Below, in pieces: positions 8,364 through 16,358 of a stretch of 64,000 nt of DNA. The notes below the pieces were generated by a model. It saw only the letters and a list, made by a program, of their open reading frames with translations, ran no database searches and was not told the DNA's origin. How positions within the stretch are numbered: the first letter of the stretch is position 1; each line of letters begins with the position of its first letter. The stretch comes from Verrucomicrobiales bacterium (lineage in GTDB: Bacteria; Verrucomicrobiota; Verrucomicrobiia; Verrucomicrobiales; DEV007). The stretch lies in NCBI GenBank assembly GCA_029940475.1, contig JAPYUT010000006.1, forward strand, positions 4,835 to 68,834, written 5' to 3'. A program made the translations under genes and the position numbers.

Positions 8364-9059
8364 ATGAAAATGTCACTGTTGGAGATGCACAGGAAAACCC
8401 GAAGGTCATTGGAAGCCTGGTGGGGTAAGTGCTTCCTTGTTCCTGCCTCCTCTTTAATCGCATGGCTGTTGCTCAGGTTATTGCCGCGGGTGCATCCCAA
8501 CCAGGTCACAACGGTTTCACTGGTTCTCGGTGCCAGTTCAGGGGCACTCTTTTTTCTGGGATATACGATTTCCGCCGTGATTGTGTATCAGCTTTGCATG
8601 GTGCTTGACTGGGTGGATGGCAAGGTTGCCAGGCTAACCGGCAAGACTTCTGCATTCGGTGCATTCTACGATGGGCTTGTGAATCACTTGGTCTACATCT
8701 TTAATGTCATTGGTCTGGGTTTTGGTCTAGGGTTGTCCTGGCAACCTGTGGCAATGGTGGCATTGCTCCTTGGCCTGCGTGGGATTAATAATTATCTCAA
8801 TGACTTTCTCGAACGGGAGATCGAGGGGAGTTGGTCTCACTTTGTCGCTGCAGAGCAAAGTTGGCTTTCCCGTAACGGATTGCTGCCTCCGGGAAGTTTC
8901 CCTGACAAACACGCCATCATGTTTCTTGCCTGCCCTCTTGCAGGTTATATTACCAATGACCCGATGTACCCACTTGGTGGCATGATGTTAATAGCAATGA
9001 TGGATGGGGCACTGCTTTTACTCAAGGCGCGCAAGGCTGCCCGTGGGCTCTTTCAGTAA
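8364..9059 (+). CDS. CDP-alcohol phosphatidyltransferase family protein with Asp-to-Asn change in the motif
   Basis: An integral membrane protein of 231 residues with several hydrophobic helices. The family motif D-x2-D-G-x2-A-R-x8-G-x3-D-x3-D is present as D82, D85-G86, A89-R90, G99 and D103. The last Asp, however, is Asn107 (codon AAT at 8682). In characterised members this fourth Asp is the proposed general base. A PNQVT segment before the second helix is also typical of the family. These enzymes displace CMP from a CDP-linked donor with an alcohol acceptor in the membrane. It lies downstream of the candidate cytidine diphosphoramidate genes, so it is my candidate for transferring that group; this is inference. 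ATG 8364 is preferred over GTG 8310 because the upstream residues look non-family. Confidence 0.8.
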   Translation: MKMSLLEMHRKTRRSLEAWWGKCFLVPASSLIAWLLLRLLPRVHPNQVTTVSLVLGASSGALFFLGYTISAVIVYQLCMVLDWVDGKVARLTGKTSAFGAFYDGLVNHLVYIFNVIGLGFGLGLSWQPVAMVALLLGLRGINNYLNDFLEREIEGSWSHFVAAEQSWLSRNGLLPPGSFPDKHAIMFLACPLAGYITNDPMYPLGGMMLIAMMDGALLLLKARKAARGLFQ

Positions 9060-9124
9060 AAGAAGCAATGTGGGACTTATGATCTCAAGGGGCTGATTCT
9101 GTTGTGCAAAGCTGATCACTAGAA

Positions 9125-10258
9125 GTGTTAAGACAACTTTCAATTCTCCTCGTCGGCCAAACGCCGCCGCCATTTCACGGGCAGGCGGTGGCGACCAAGA
9201 TTCTTTTCGACCATGATTGGCCTGGCCTGAAGGTGCTGCGCCTGCGCATGGCCTACAGTGGTGGAGAGGCGGATGTCGGCAAGTTCGGCATCGGCAAGGT
9301 GCTGCATTTGGCGGGGCTTATTCTGAAGTCCTGGTGGATCCTTCTTCGTAACCGCCCCTGTTACCTCTACTATCCGCCCGCCAGTCCCAATCTGGTGCCG
9401 GTATTGCGGGACATCGTGTATTTGTTCGCAGTAAGGCCATTTTCAAGGGGCATCATCCTGCATTACCATGCCGGCGGACTTCCGGCATATATCGCTTCTC
9501 TCAACCCTGTTTTGCGTTTTCTTGCGCGTTGTGCCTATGGCAGGGCGCAGGCCAGCATTGAGATTGCCAAAAGTGATATCGACCCCGGTGAAGCTTTTTC
9601 TTTCCGCCGAAAGTTTCGTGTTGCCAACGGCATTGATGTTCCCGACATGCCGAGTCATGTTGGAAATCCCGGTGCCGGCCAGGCTTTCCGCATTCTCTAC
9701 ATGGCCGGCTTGCGTGAAACCAAGGGCGTGATGGATATTGTTCATACTGCCTCAGAACTGAAAGCTCGGAAAATTGATTGCATCTTTGAAGTCGCCGGTC
9801 CCTGGCAGGAGGAGGATACGCGGCGAAGTTTTGAAGCTGCCGTGCTGGAAGCGGATGTTGCAGATTCTATCCTGATGCATGGCCGCGTAACAGGTGAGGA
9901 GAAGTGGATCCTGTATCGGGATGCTGAATTGTTCTTTTTTCCCTCCTATTACGAGTCCGAGAATTTTCCGCTGGTCCTTATTGAGGCAATGGCTTTCGGC
10001 TTGCCGGTGGTTGCAACCCGCTGGAGAGGCATTCCGGAGATGGTGGTTGAGGGAGAAACCGGTAACTTGTGTGATATCAGGTCTCCTGAGCAGTTCGCGG
10101 ATGCGCTAGAGGCGATCATCTCTGATACGGAGCGTCACAAGGTCATGTCTGCAGCCGCACATGCGAGATATGTTGCAAAATATACCCAGCAAGCCTTCCT
10201 CGACGGTATGCGGCAGGTGTTCGAGGCAGTTATTGGTGAGGGGGAGAGCAAGAGATAA
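9125..10258 (+). CDS. Glycosyltransferase family 4
   Basis: A GT-B fold protein of 377 residues. The N-terminal domain starts with ILLVGQTPPPFHGQAVAT, a donor/acceptor loop common in GT4 exopolysaccharide enzymes. The C-terminal half carries the nucleotide-sugar binding region, EAMAFGLPVVATRWRGIPEMV, with the EX7E-type signature. It transfers a sugar from a nucleotide donor to a lipid-linked glycan on the cytoplasmic side. The start is GTG (9125), with no strong ribosome site. Its stop overlaps the ATG of the next gene by one base. The sugar specificity cannot be read from the sequence. Confidence 0.85.
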   Translation: MLRQLSILLVGQTPPPFHGQAVATKILFDHDWPGLKVLRLRMAYSGGEADVGKFGIGKVLHLAGLILKSWWILLRNRPCYLYYPPASPNLVPVLRDIVYLFAVRPFSRGIILHYHAGGLPAYIASLNPVLRFLARCAYGRAQASIEIAKSDIDPGEAFSFRRKFRVANGIDVPDMPSHVGNPGAGQAFRILYMAGLRETKGVMDIVHTASELKARKIDCIFEVAGPWQEEDTRRSFEAAVLEADVADSILMHGRVTGEEKWILYRDAELFFFPSYYESENFPLVLIEAMAFGLPVVATRWRGIPEMVVEGETGNLCDIRSPEQFADALEAIISDTERHKVMSAAAHARYVAKYTQQAFLDGMRQVFEAVIGEGESKR

Positions 10259-12252
10259 TGCGAGCACTGCTAATCATTCTCGTTTTGCTTGGCTACCTGT
10301 GGCTTGCTGTTATTGGGACCGGTGCCAAGGTCGTTTTTCAGTGGCCGGGGCTGCTTTTACTGGGATGCGGGTTTGTAATACTTCCCTTTGTCCGTCGACC
10401 CCGTCGCCAGATTTCCGCATCTGTGTTATGCCACTTTGCCGTGGCGGCACTCTTTACCTACATGGTAATCCGCGCCTGGATGTCACCTGTATTTTATCTG
10501 GCACGCATTGATATCATCCTGATTTTTACCCTGTTCGGGGTTTACGTGGCATTCGCTACATGCCTGTCTAATTCGCGCGCGCGGCTGATTTTTATTTTCC
10601 TGATCCTGTTGCTCGGTGTCTCGAACACCTTTATTGCCGTATACCAACTCAAGGTTGATCTCGGTTTCAATGTCCTGCCCGGTTATGAGCGGCAGGGATC
10701 GGGAGGACAACTTCTAAGGCCGAGCGGATTTTTTAACCTTCACCCGCATTTTGCGGGATTCCTCGAGATTGCAGTCCTTTTGGGGATTGCAATAGGCTTG
10801 TTTGTCCGAGGATCGGGATGGTTGCGCGGTTGTGCGCTTTTGTTTGCAGCAATTTCACTGGTCGGAATTGTCTTGAGCCAGAGTCGCGGTGCGCTCCTGG
10901 CCCTCGGAATTGGCGGGTTGATTTTGGCAATAATGTTCATCATAAACCTGCGCACTCCGGGCAGGGTTTACTGGTCGATGAGGAAACTCGTCTTGTGGAT
11001 CCTTGGAATTACCGTTTTGCTTATCGTTGTTGGCGCAGTCACTTTTACCAGTTTCAGCAAACGTTTCGATTCGGTTGATCAGGCGCTGACGGTTTCAGCA
11101 AGGGGCAACTTTTGGGCCGGGGCAATTGATCAGTGGATAGAGGCTCCTATGTTTGGCACAGGAGCGCGAAGTTTTCATTACCGATATCCCGGATATCGAC
11201 CACCTGAGGCCCCATTCCATCAGCGTGACCCGGAATTCACCCACAATGATTATTTTCAACAGGGTGCTGAGTACGGCCTGGCCGGACTGCTCCTGGTATT
11301 ATTTGTCCTAGGTGCACATTTTGTGAATGCGATCCGGATGACGCGGGATTACGCCTTATCAGGGGAGAAGGGTAAACCGCCTGCTTCAGATTCATTAAGC
11401 TTTGCACTCCTGGTCGGTGCGTTTGCCGTCATTGGTGCACACGCTGTCCATGCCTTTGTTGATTTCCATGTGAGGTTACCGGCCGGAGGGGTGGCAATTG
11501 CATTTTGCCTGGCGATTCTGGTGAATCCGGGATTCAGGGTGAACCAGCACAAGCGGAGAGGCGTTGACCGTGGCATGCGCTGGATTGCTGCGGGTTGCGG
11601 TATTGGCCTGTTTGTGTTTGCAGCGCGTTTTGGCGGAGCGAGCTGGGAACTTGAGCAAGGGCATTTACAGATAAAAGGGGGGAACCCGGATATGGCAGTT
11701 GCTCATTTGCAGAAGGCAATAGACCTTGACCCGATCAATGCCGATCCCCTGCGCAGCCTGGCGCTGATTCGTTATTACAAGAAGGATGCTAATTTGCCGG
11801 CGTTTGTGAAGGTGCAATTTCAAGACAAAGCTCGTGATACTTACCTGAAAGCAATCGCCCTGCACCCGTTCGATAGTTTTTCCCATATAGGTGTTGGCAA
11901 TTGCGAGATGTTTCTTGCCTGGCATGGCGGTGCTGCTGAGGCAAGTGCTTACTGGAAGAGCGCCCGGGAGCATTTTGAACAGGCAATCGCACTTGCTCCC
12001 ACCAAGTATAAGCCGCGTGAGGCTCATGCGCTTTATCGCTTTAATTACGCTCATTATCTGAGACAGATTGGCAGTTTAAAGGCGGCAGCGTATGAGGCGC
12101 GGTTAGCTCTGGAAGAGTTTGAGAAAGTTCCCGGGTATTTTGTCCAGGGCACTCCGCGCGGACATCGTGCAAATTCCGGGGCCAAGAGTGCCCGCACCTT
12201 ACTGAAACTACTTGAGGCTAAAGGAGCCGATGAACATTCCCGCAAGCAGTAA
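10258..12252 (+). CDS. O-antigen ligase/polymerase family protein with C-terminal TPR domain
   Basis: The first ~460 of 664 residues contain about ten or more transmembrane helices and an O-antigen ligase-type periplasmic loop: GTGARSFHYRYPGYRPP, then a PEFTHNDYFQ segment. The remainder is hydrophilic and helical, with a clear TPR unit starting near residue 464 (LEQGHLQIKGGNPDMAVAHL) and more repeats to ~640. This Wzy_C/TPR layout is common in Gram-negative O-antigen ligase or polymerase proteins. The start overlaps the preceding glycosyltransferase stop by one base (TAATG). It is the second polymerase/ligase-like gene in the locus, so one may polymerise and the other ligate. Confidence 0.8.
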   Translation: MRALLIILVLLGYLWLAVIGTGAKVVFQWPGLLLLGCGFVILPFVRRPRRQISASVLCHFAVAALFTYMVIRAWMSPVFYLARIDIILIFTLFGVYVAFATCLSNSRARLIFIFLILLLGVSNTFIAVYQLKVDLGFNVLPGYERQGSGGQLLRPSGFFNLHPHFAGFLEIAVLLGIAIGLFVRGSGWLRGCALLFAAISLVGIVLSQSRGALLALGIGGLILAIMFIINLRTPGRVYWSMRKLVLWILGITVLLIVVGAVTFTSFSKRFDSVDQALTVSARGNFWAGAIDQWIEAPMFGTGARSFHYRYPGYRPPEAPFHQRDPEFTHNDYFQQGAEYGLAGLLLVLFVLGAHFVNAIRMTRDYALSGEKGKPPASDSLSFALLVGAFAVIGAHAVHAFVDFHVRLPAGGVAIAFCLAILVNPGFRVNQHKRRGVDRGMRWIAAGCGIGLFVFAARFGGASWELEQGHLQIKGGNPDMAVAHLQKAIDLDPINADPLRSLALIRYYKKDANLPAFVKVQFQDKARDTYLKAIALHPFDSFSHIGVGNCEMFLAWHGGAAEASAYWKSAREHFEQAIALAPTKYKPREAHALYRFNYAHYLRQIGSLKAAAYEARLALEEFEKVPGYFVQGTPRGHRANSGAKSARTLLKLLEAKGADEHSRKQ

Positions 12253-12360
12253 AGTTCAAGCGTTGGGAATTCTACAGAAGCTGGATTTCTCAACTTCGGT
12301 CTTGATGCCGGAGTTGATTGCCCCCGATTAAATATTAAACATTCTTGCTTTTTACTGTCT

Positions 12361-13536
12361 TTGCTCAATGGCTTTGATGTTGTCCGGAAGATCAAATCAA
12401 AGCAGGACAGTAGCGATACACCTAAGGGATCTTTAATTACCTTGCTAACCAGGATCATAAGAAGCCTAGCGCGGATCTTTGAGATCTCCCGCATTGTGAC
12501 CCTCTCTGGAATAGTGGAGTTACGTCATCTGTTCATGCGTTATCGGCGTGGGCCCCGTGATCGGGTTTGGGATATTGATGTGGTTTATCTTTGGAGTGAT
12601 CCCAGTGATTCCGTGTGGGCAGAGCGCCGACAGCAGGTGCTTGAGGGGGAGATCAGGGATGATTTCTGCCGTATCGGAGTCCAGACAACGCGACCAAGTA
12701 ATTCACTTGATGAGTTGCGTTACTCACTGCGTTCAGTGGATCGATACCTGAAAGGGATCAGGTTAATTCATATTGTGGTCGATGGGCAACTCCCGGGGTG
12801 GCTGGATGTTGATCATCCGAAGATTCGCATTGTGGAAGCACGTGACATCATCACCAATCCCGATCACTACCCGAATTATAACACTCAGGCGATCGAGTCA
12901 TATTTCTTCAATATCCCGGGATTGAGTGACCAGTTCATCTATTTTAATGATGATTTCTTCCTCCGTCGGAAAATGAGTGTCGACGACTTTTATGCTTCGG
13001 ACGGGTTGATCAGGGTGCGCCTTGGTCGTGCTCTTTCGCCGAGGGGGGAACCTTCAGCAGAGGAAGAGGGTGATTCAGCCGGGCATAAGAACGTCAATCG
13101 GGTGCTGGACGCATGCTTTGGCAAGCATGCCCGTCTCACCGTAATGCATCGCCCATATGCCCACAATAAGTTGTTACTGGAGTTTGCTTCCGAGCGTTTC
13201 CCGGAGGCTTTCGAGGCCACCCGGGCATCCCGATTTCGTTCAATTTCGATGCATGCCCTGCACAGCTTTTTGGTTCCATACCTTGCTAGTCACGCAAGAT
13301 GTGCGGATCTGGTTCCGCCGCGATTACTGGAGAAGGACATGTTCTGCTGGGGAATCTCAGGTGTGGAGAATGCCAAGGTTGCAGAGCGGATTCGCAGAAT
13401 GCGAGGCAAGGCTTTCTGCATTCAGGAGGAGCGGGGTGTGGATATTCCCCCTGAAGAGATAGAGCATTTCCTGCGATTTATGTCCGAACTTTTTTCCGAA
13501 CCTTCGCGGTTTGAGCTTCCCGCCGATGGAAGCTAA
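12361..13536 (+). CDS. Stealth-family sugar-1-phosphate transferase
   Basis: The conserved Stealth regions appear in order. CR1 is IDVVYLWSDPSDSVW. CR2 runs from SLDELRYSLRSVDRYLKGI through HIVVDGQLPGWLD to IESYFFNIPGLSDQFIYFNDDFFL. CR3 centres on HRPYAHNKLLL, and CR4 lies near the LLEKDMFCWGISG region. Stealth proteins, including capsule polymerases and GlcNAc-1-phosphotransferase relatives, move a hexose-1-phosphate from a nucleotide sugar to form a phosphodiester-linked glycan. Their Asp-rich motifs bind metal. The frame opens with TTG at 12361; an internal ATG at 12535, just before CR1, is an equally possible start. It suggests that the polysaccharide contains phosphodiester bonds. The gap 12253-12360 before it is AT-rich and holds no gene. 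Confidence 0.85.
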   Translation: MLNGFDVVRKIKSKQDSSDTPKGSLITLLTRIIRSLARIFEISRIVTLSGIVELRHLFMRYRRGPRDRVWDIDVVYLWSDPSDSVWAERRQQVLEGEIRDDFCRIGVQTTRPSNSLDELRYSLRSVDRYLKGIRLIHIVVDGQLPGWLDVDHPKIRIVEARDIITNPDHYPNYNTQAIESYFFNIPGLSDQFIYFNDDFFLRRKMSVDDFYASDGLIRVRLGRALSPRGEPSAEEEGDSAGHKNVNRVLDACFGKHARLTVMHRPYAHNKLLLEFASERFPEAFEATRASRFRSISMHALHSFLVPYLASHARCADLVPPRLLEKDMFCWGISGVENAKVAERIRRMRGKAFCIQEERGVDIPPEEIEHFLRFMSELFSEPSRFELPADGS

Positions 13537-14438
13537 CAGCAGTTTCCCAATACCCTGTAACCTGTTTTCCCAAGGCGCTTGTGGGCGCGTGCGGGATCAA
13601 GGGTTGCCAGAAAATTACCCAGTTCGTAAAGTGGCGTAACTGGTGGTAACAGCAGCGGTTGCAGCAGACCTTTACGTATTAAAAAGACTTTGTAGCCGAA
13701 TTCTTCCAGGTAGTTGCTGACCTCGGAAGGGTAACCCTCCGGACCTTCATAAACGATGTCGCGTATTGCGCCGCGTTTTAACAAGCCAGCCGCGCCTGAG
13801 AGCGCGGCTTTTTCATGTCCCTCAATATCAATCTTCAGCACTCCAATTGGTGATTGCGCGTCATCGAGGAAGTCATCAAGGCAGATTGTCTGCACGCTGA
13901 TATGATTATCGTCCTGCTGTTTTGTTTTTTTGGGTCGGCTTATTCTCGCAGCACCGCGGTTTTCGCTGAATTCGCGGGGGATCTCAAGTTCCGCGATACC
14001 GTTTGCCTCGGACACGGCGCTATCATAGACCCGTACAGCTCCAATATTACGGGTGGTTTGCCACAGCTTGATATGCTCCTTCAGGCTGGCAGCGATCTCC
14101 GGGTGTGGTTCAAAAGCGATCACTGTGCCACTTTCCCCTGTTGCTATTGCCAGCAGGCCGGTCATGAGGCCGAAATTGGCACCGACATCAAGGCATAGTT
14201 CCCCTTTGTCGACCAGCCGGTAAAGGCATTCAAGGACCGCGGTGTCGTAGCTGCCGGTTTTGAGTATTGAGGCACCTATCCGGTCATGAGGGGAGACTGT
14301 CACATGCAAACCCCATGGCAGCCGAACCCGGACATTTTTCCGGGGGCGCCTGATTTCCCACAAAACCCGTCGTATTATTTGCCCGGGTCTGAAAAATAGT
14401 TCGGGGCGTCGAAACAGGCTTGGATGGAATAATTTCAT
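13533..14438 (-). CDS. FkbM family methyltransferase
   Basis: A 301-residue protein of the FkbM SAM-dependent methyltransferase family. Motif I is CLDVGANFGLMTGLLA and motif II is TVIAFEPHPE. The later KIDIEGHEKAALSGA motif is diagnostic for FkbM. Such enzymes O-methylate sugars or similar hydroxyl groups in surface glycans. It runs opposite to the genes before it; its stop overlaps the 3' end of the Stealth gene by 4 bp in convergent orientation. In the Campylobacter pathway the phosphoramidate is also O-methylated, but linking this gene to that step would be speculation. Confidence 0.85.
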   Translation of the reverse strand: MKLFHPSLFRRPELFFRPGQIIRRVLWEIRRPRKNVRVRLPWGLHVTVSPHDRIGASILKTGSYDTAVLECLYRLVDKGELCLDVGANFGLMTGLLAIATGESGTVIAFEPHPEIAASLKEHIKLWQTTRNIGAVRVYDSAVSEANGIAELEIPREFSENRGAARISRPKKTKQQDDNHISVQTICLDDFLDDAQSPIGVLKIDIEGHEKAALSGAAGLLKRGAIRDIVYEGPEGYPSEVSNYLEEFGYKVFLIRKGLLQPLLLPPVTPLYELGNFLATLDPARAHKRLGKTGYRVLGNCC

Positions 14439-14470
14439 TGGCCAAAGGGCACCAAGAGGCGGCCGGATGC

Positions 14471-15181
14471 CTATGGCCCGACTAGTTTCCAGTCGTCGCC
14501 GAGTTGATCGACTTTATGTATTTTCCTAAAGAGTTTAGCGATCAATTCAGTGATCATCGCATTGGTTTCCTTCTCACTGTGTGCTGCAAGTGGATGCTCT
14601 CCGTTGAGATGGGAGGACACTGTGACATAGGCCCAGCGCTGGTTGGTGCCGGTCGTTAACCTGTCCCATATGTCAGTGAGTGTCCTGCGGTAGTGGCTCG
14701 GAGTGATCACTTTGGCGCCGGTAAACCAGTAGTAGGATACCTGTTGAATGCCGGATATGCTATGTTTAGAAACCAGGCGTTGAGCAGGAATTTCCGATTC
14801 CCCGCCCACGTCGATATTGATGGCCCGTGAGTCCAGGATTTCAAATCCCTGCGCGAGAAGGCAACGTTCGGGACGATGAATACTGTTATTCATGTCTTCC
14901 CCTGAAAGGACGATAAAGGCTCTGACCAGATCAAGTTTGCCAATCCTTGCGGGCGTTGGGCGGTAGTATATGCCCTGCTCATAATCGGTATCATCTGCCA
15001 GCGCATCGAGCACCTGATTTGATGGCTCGGACGGTTTGTAATTCCAGTCAGAGAGAAGTGACGGCAGGCTCATGATGATTGCTGACTGCCGGATACCGTA
15101 GGTCTTCGGCAGCAGGTAGATACCGCTGAGACCGATCCCCAGAACAGCTTGGGCGATGAGCAGTTTACGGATCATATTCAT
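14471..15181 (-). CDS. Exosortase-associated EpsI family protein
   Basis: A 236-residue protein with one N-terminal membrane segment (residues ~5-25) followed by an extracytoplasmic domain. The family motif HxPExCL is present as IHRPERCLLAQGFEI. EpsI proteins are encoded beside or fused to exosortases and accompany exopolysaccharide loci; their precise function is still unclear. The start overlaps the exosortase stop by 4 bp (ATGA), so the two are co-translated. Confidence 0.85.
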   Translation of the reverse strand: MNMIRKLLIAQAVLGIGLSGIYLLPKTYGIRQSAIIMSLPSLLSDWNYKPSEPSNQVLDALADDTDYEQGIYYRPTPARIGKLDLVRAFIVLSGEDMNNSIHRPERCLLAQGFEILDSRAINIDVGGESEIPAQRLVSKHSISGIQQVSYYWFTGAKVITPSHYRRTLTDIWDRLTTGTNQRWAYVTVSSHLNGEHPLAAHSEKETNAMITELIAKLFRKIHKVDQLGDDWKLVGP

Positions 15182-16146
15182 TCTGTATCCGCACTGTCGC
15201 CATTCGTTGATTTGATGACTCTGCTCGTTGTCATCTCGCGTTCCCTTTTCCAGCCTCCATTGATCAGGAAGCTCACCAGGAGCAGGCCCGCCAGGCCGAG
15301 CGGGAAGAAGATGAACCCGGAGAAATTGTGGTAGGTCTTGGCGGCAAAATCGGCGTTCCAGTATTCAGCGATCAATACAATCGTGGTTACCCTTATTGAA
15401 TTCGCAATGATTGCCAGCGGGATAGAGATACATATCAGCATTGCCTGTTTCCATAACCTGTCTTGACTGAGATACCCGTATACAGCGGCAATAAAAGTCA
15501 GCGCGATCAGGGATCTTACGCCCGAGCACCCTTCTGCAATCTTCAGTGCATCCCATTGCCCGGTTGCCGATTTGATGTTTGTCCCTGCGGCGATAATATC
15601 GGCACCGCAGAGGGATGAGACATGATATGCGATCTGGGTGGCGATAACCTGCAGGCCATTGGTTGCCTGAATGAGTCCGGGCAGGGGAATTGCAAAATAA
15701 ATCAGCACCAGCGGGAAGATAAAGTGCTTGGCAACATGGCGGCCCCAGAGGAAGGCGATGAGGCCATAGGTGACAAATGGAATTGACCCTGCCGCCACTC
15801 TGGCCTGGATGGTGCGATAAGATACGATGTAGAAGAGGATTCCCAGGACAAGGATTGCTAAACCCCACCATTCGCTGGAACGCGGTGAGGTAGTGATTTT
15901 TTTCCATGATCGAAAGACAAGAAATACCATGGCTAATGGCACAAACCGGCCATGCCCGTAATCGTATTCAGGTTTACCGCAGATTGCCCATATCCAGTAG
16001 GTTACCGATTGTTCACGAAAATTCCCAAATAACGGGATGGCACAATAAAAGTAGAAGAATGTCCCGGTAATTGTTACCAACAGGGCAACCGTGAGTGGGT
16101 TTGCCCGGAACCACTGCAAAGGATTGTGATGCCTGAGATTGGTCAT
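15178..16146 (-). CDS. Exosortase
   Basis: A polytopic membrane protein of 322 residues with about eight helices. The exosortase catalytic residues are present: Cys207 in AEGCSGVRSL, Arg252 in NSIRV and His273 in YHNFSGF. Exosortases are transpeptidase-like enzymes that cut proteins bearing PEP-CTERM-type C-terminal signals, in species that make exopolysaccharide. No protein in this window has an obvious C-terminal sorting signal of that kind, so its substrates lie elsewhere. It forms an operon with EpsI on the minus strand, at the edge of the polysaccharide locus. Confidence 0.9.
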   Translation of the reverse strand: MTNLRHHNPLQWFRANPLTVALLVTITGTFFYFYCAIPLFGNFREQSVTYWIWAICGKPEYDYGHGRFVPLAMVFLVFRSWKKITTSPRSSEWWGLAILVLGILFYIVSYRTIQARVAAGSIPFVTYGLIAFLWGRHVAKHFIFPLVLIYFAIPLPGLIQATNGLQVIATQIAYHVSSLCGADIIAAGTNIKSATGQWDALKIAEGCSGVRSLIALTFIAAVYGYLSQDRLWKQAMLICISIPLAIIANSIRVTTIVLIAEYWNADFAAKTYHNFSGFIFFPLGLAGLLLVSFLINGGWKREREMTTSRVIKSTNGDSADTE

Positions 16147-16358
16147 GGCTTCACTAGACGGGGATTTTTTGAGCCATGTTTACTGTAAGGATGGGAGCAA
16201 ACTGACTTCGAGGATGTCAGCTAAGGTTGGCAATATTTTAAATTATTCTAACAGGAATGCAAGGTGGAGCAGATGGCAATAGACACAAATCTGCGTTGCA
16301 AAATGGCAGGCTTGCGTGTTGCATCCATCGGGTAGTAAAATTTCCCCGATCTCTGATC

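Noticed and set aside
3617-9059. Alternative reading of the cassette as a phosphonate pathway
   Set aside because: No PEP mutase, phosphonopyruvate decarboxylase or aminotransferase gene is present, and the amidotransferase-fold hydrolase would have no role.
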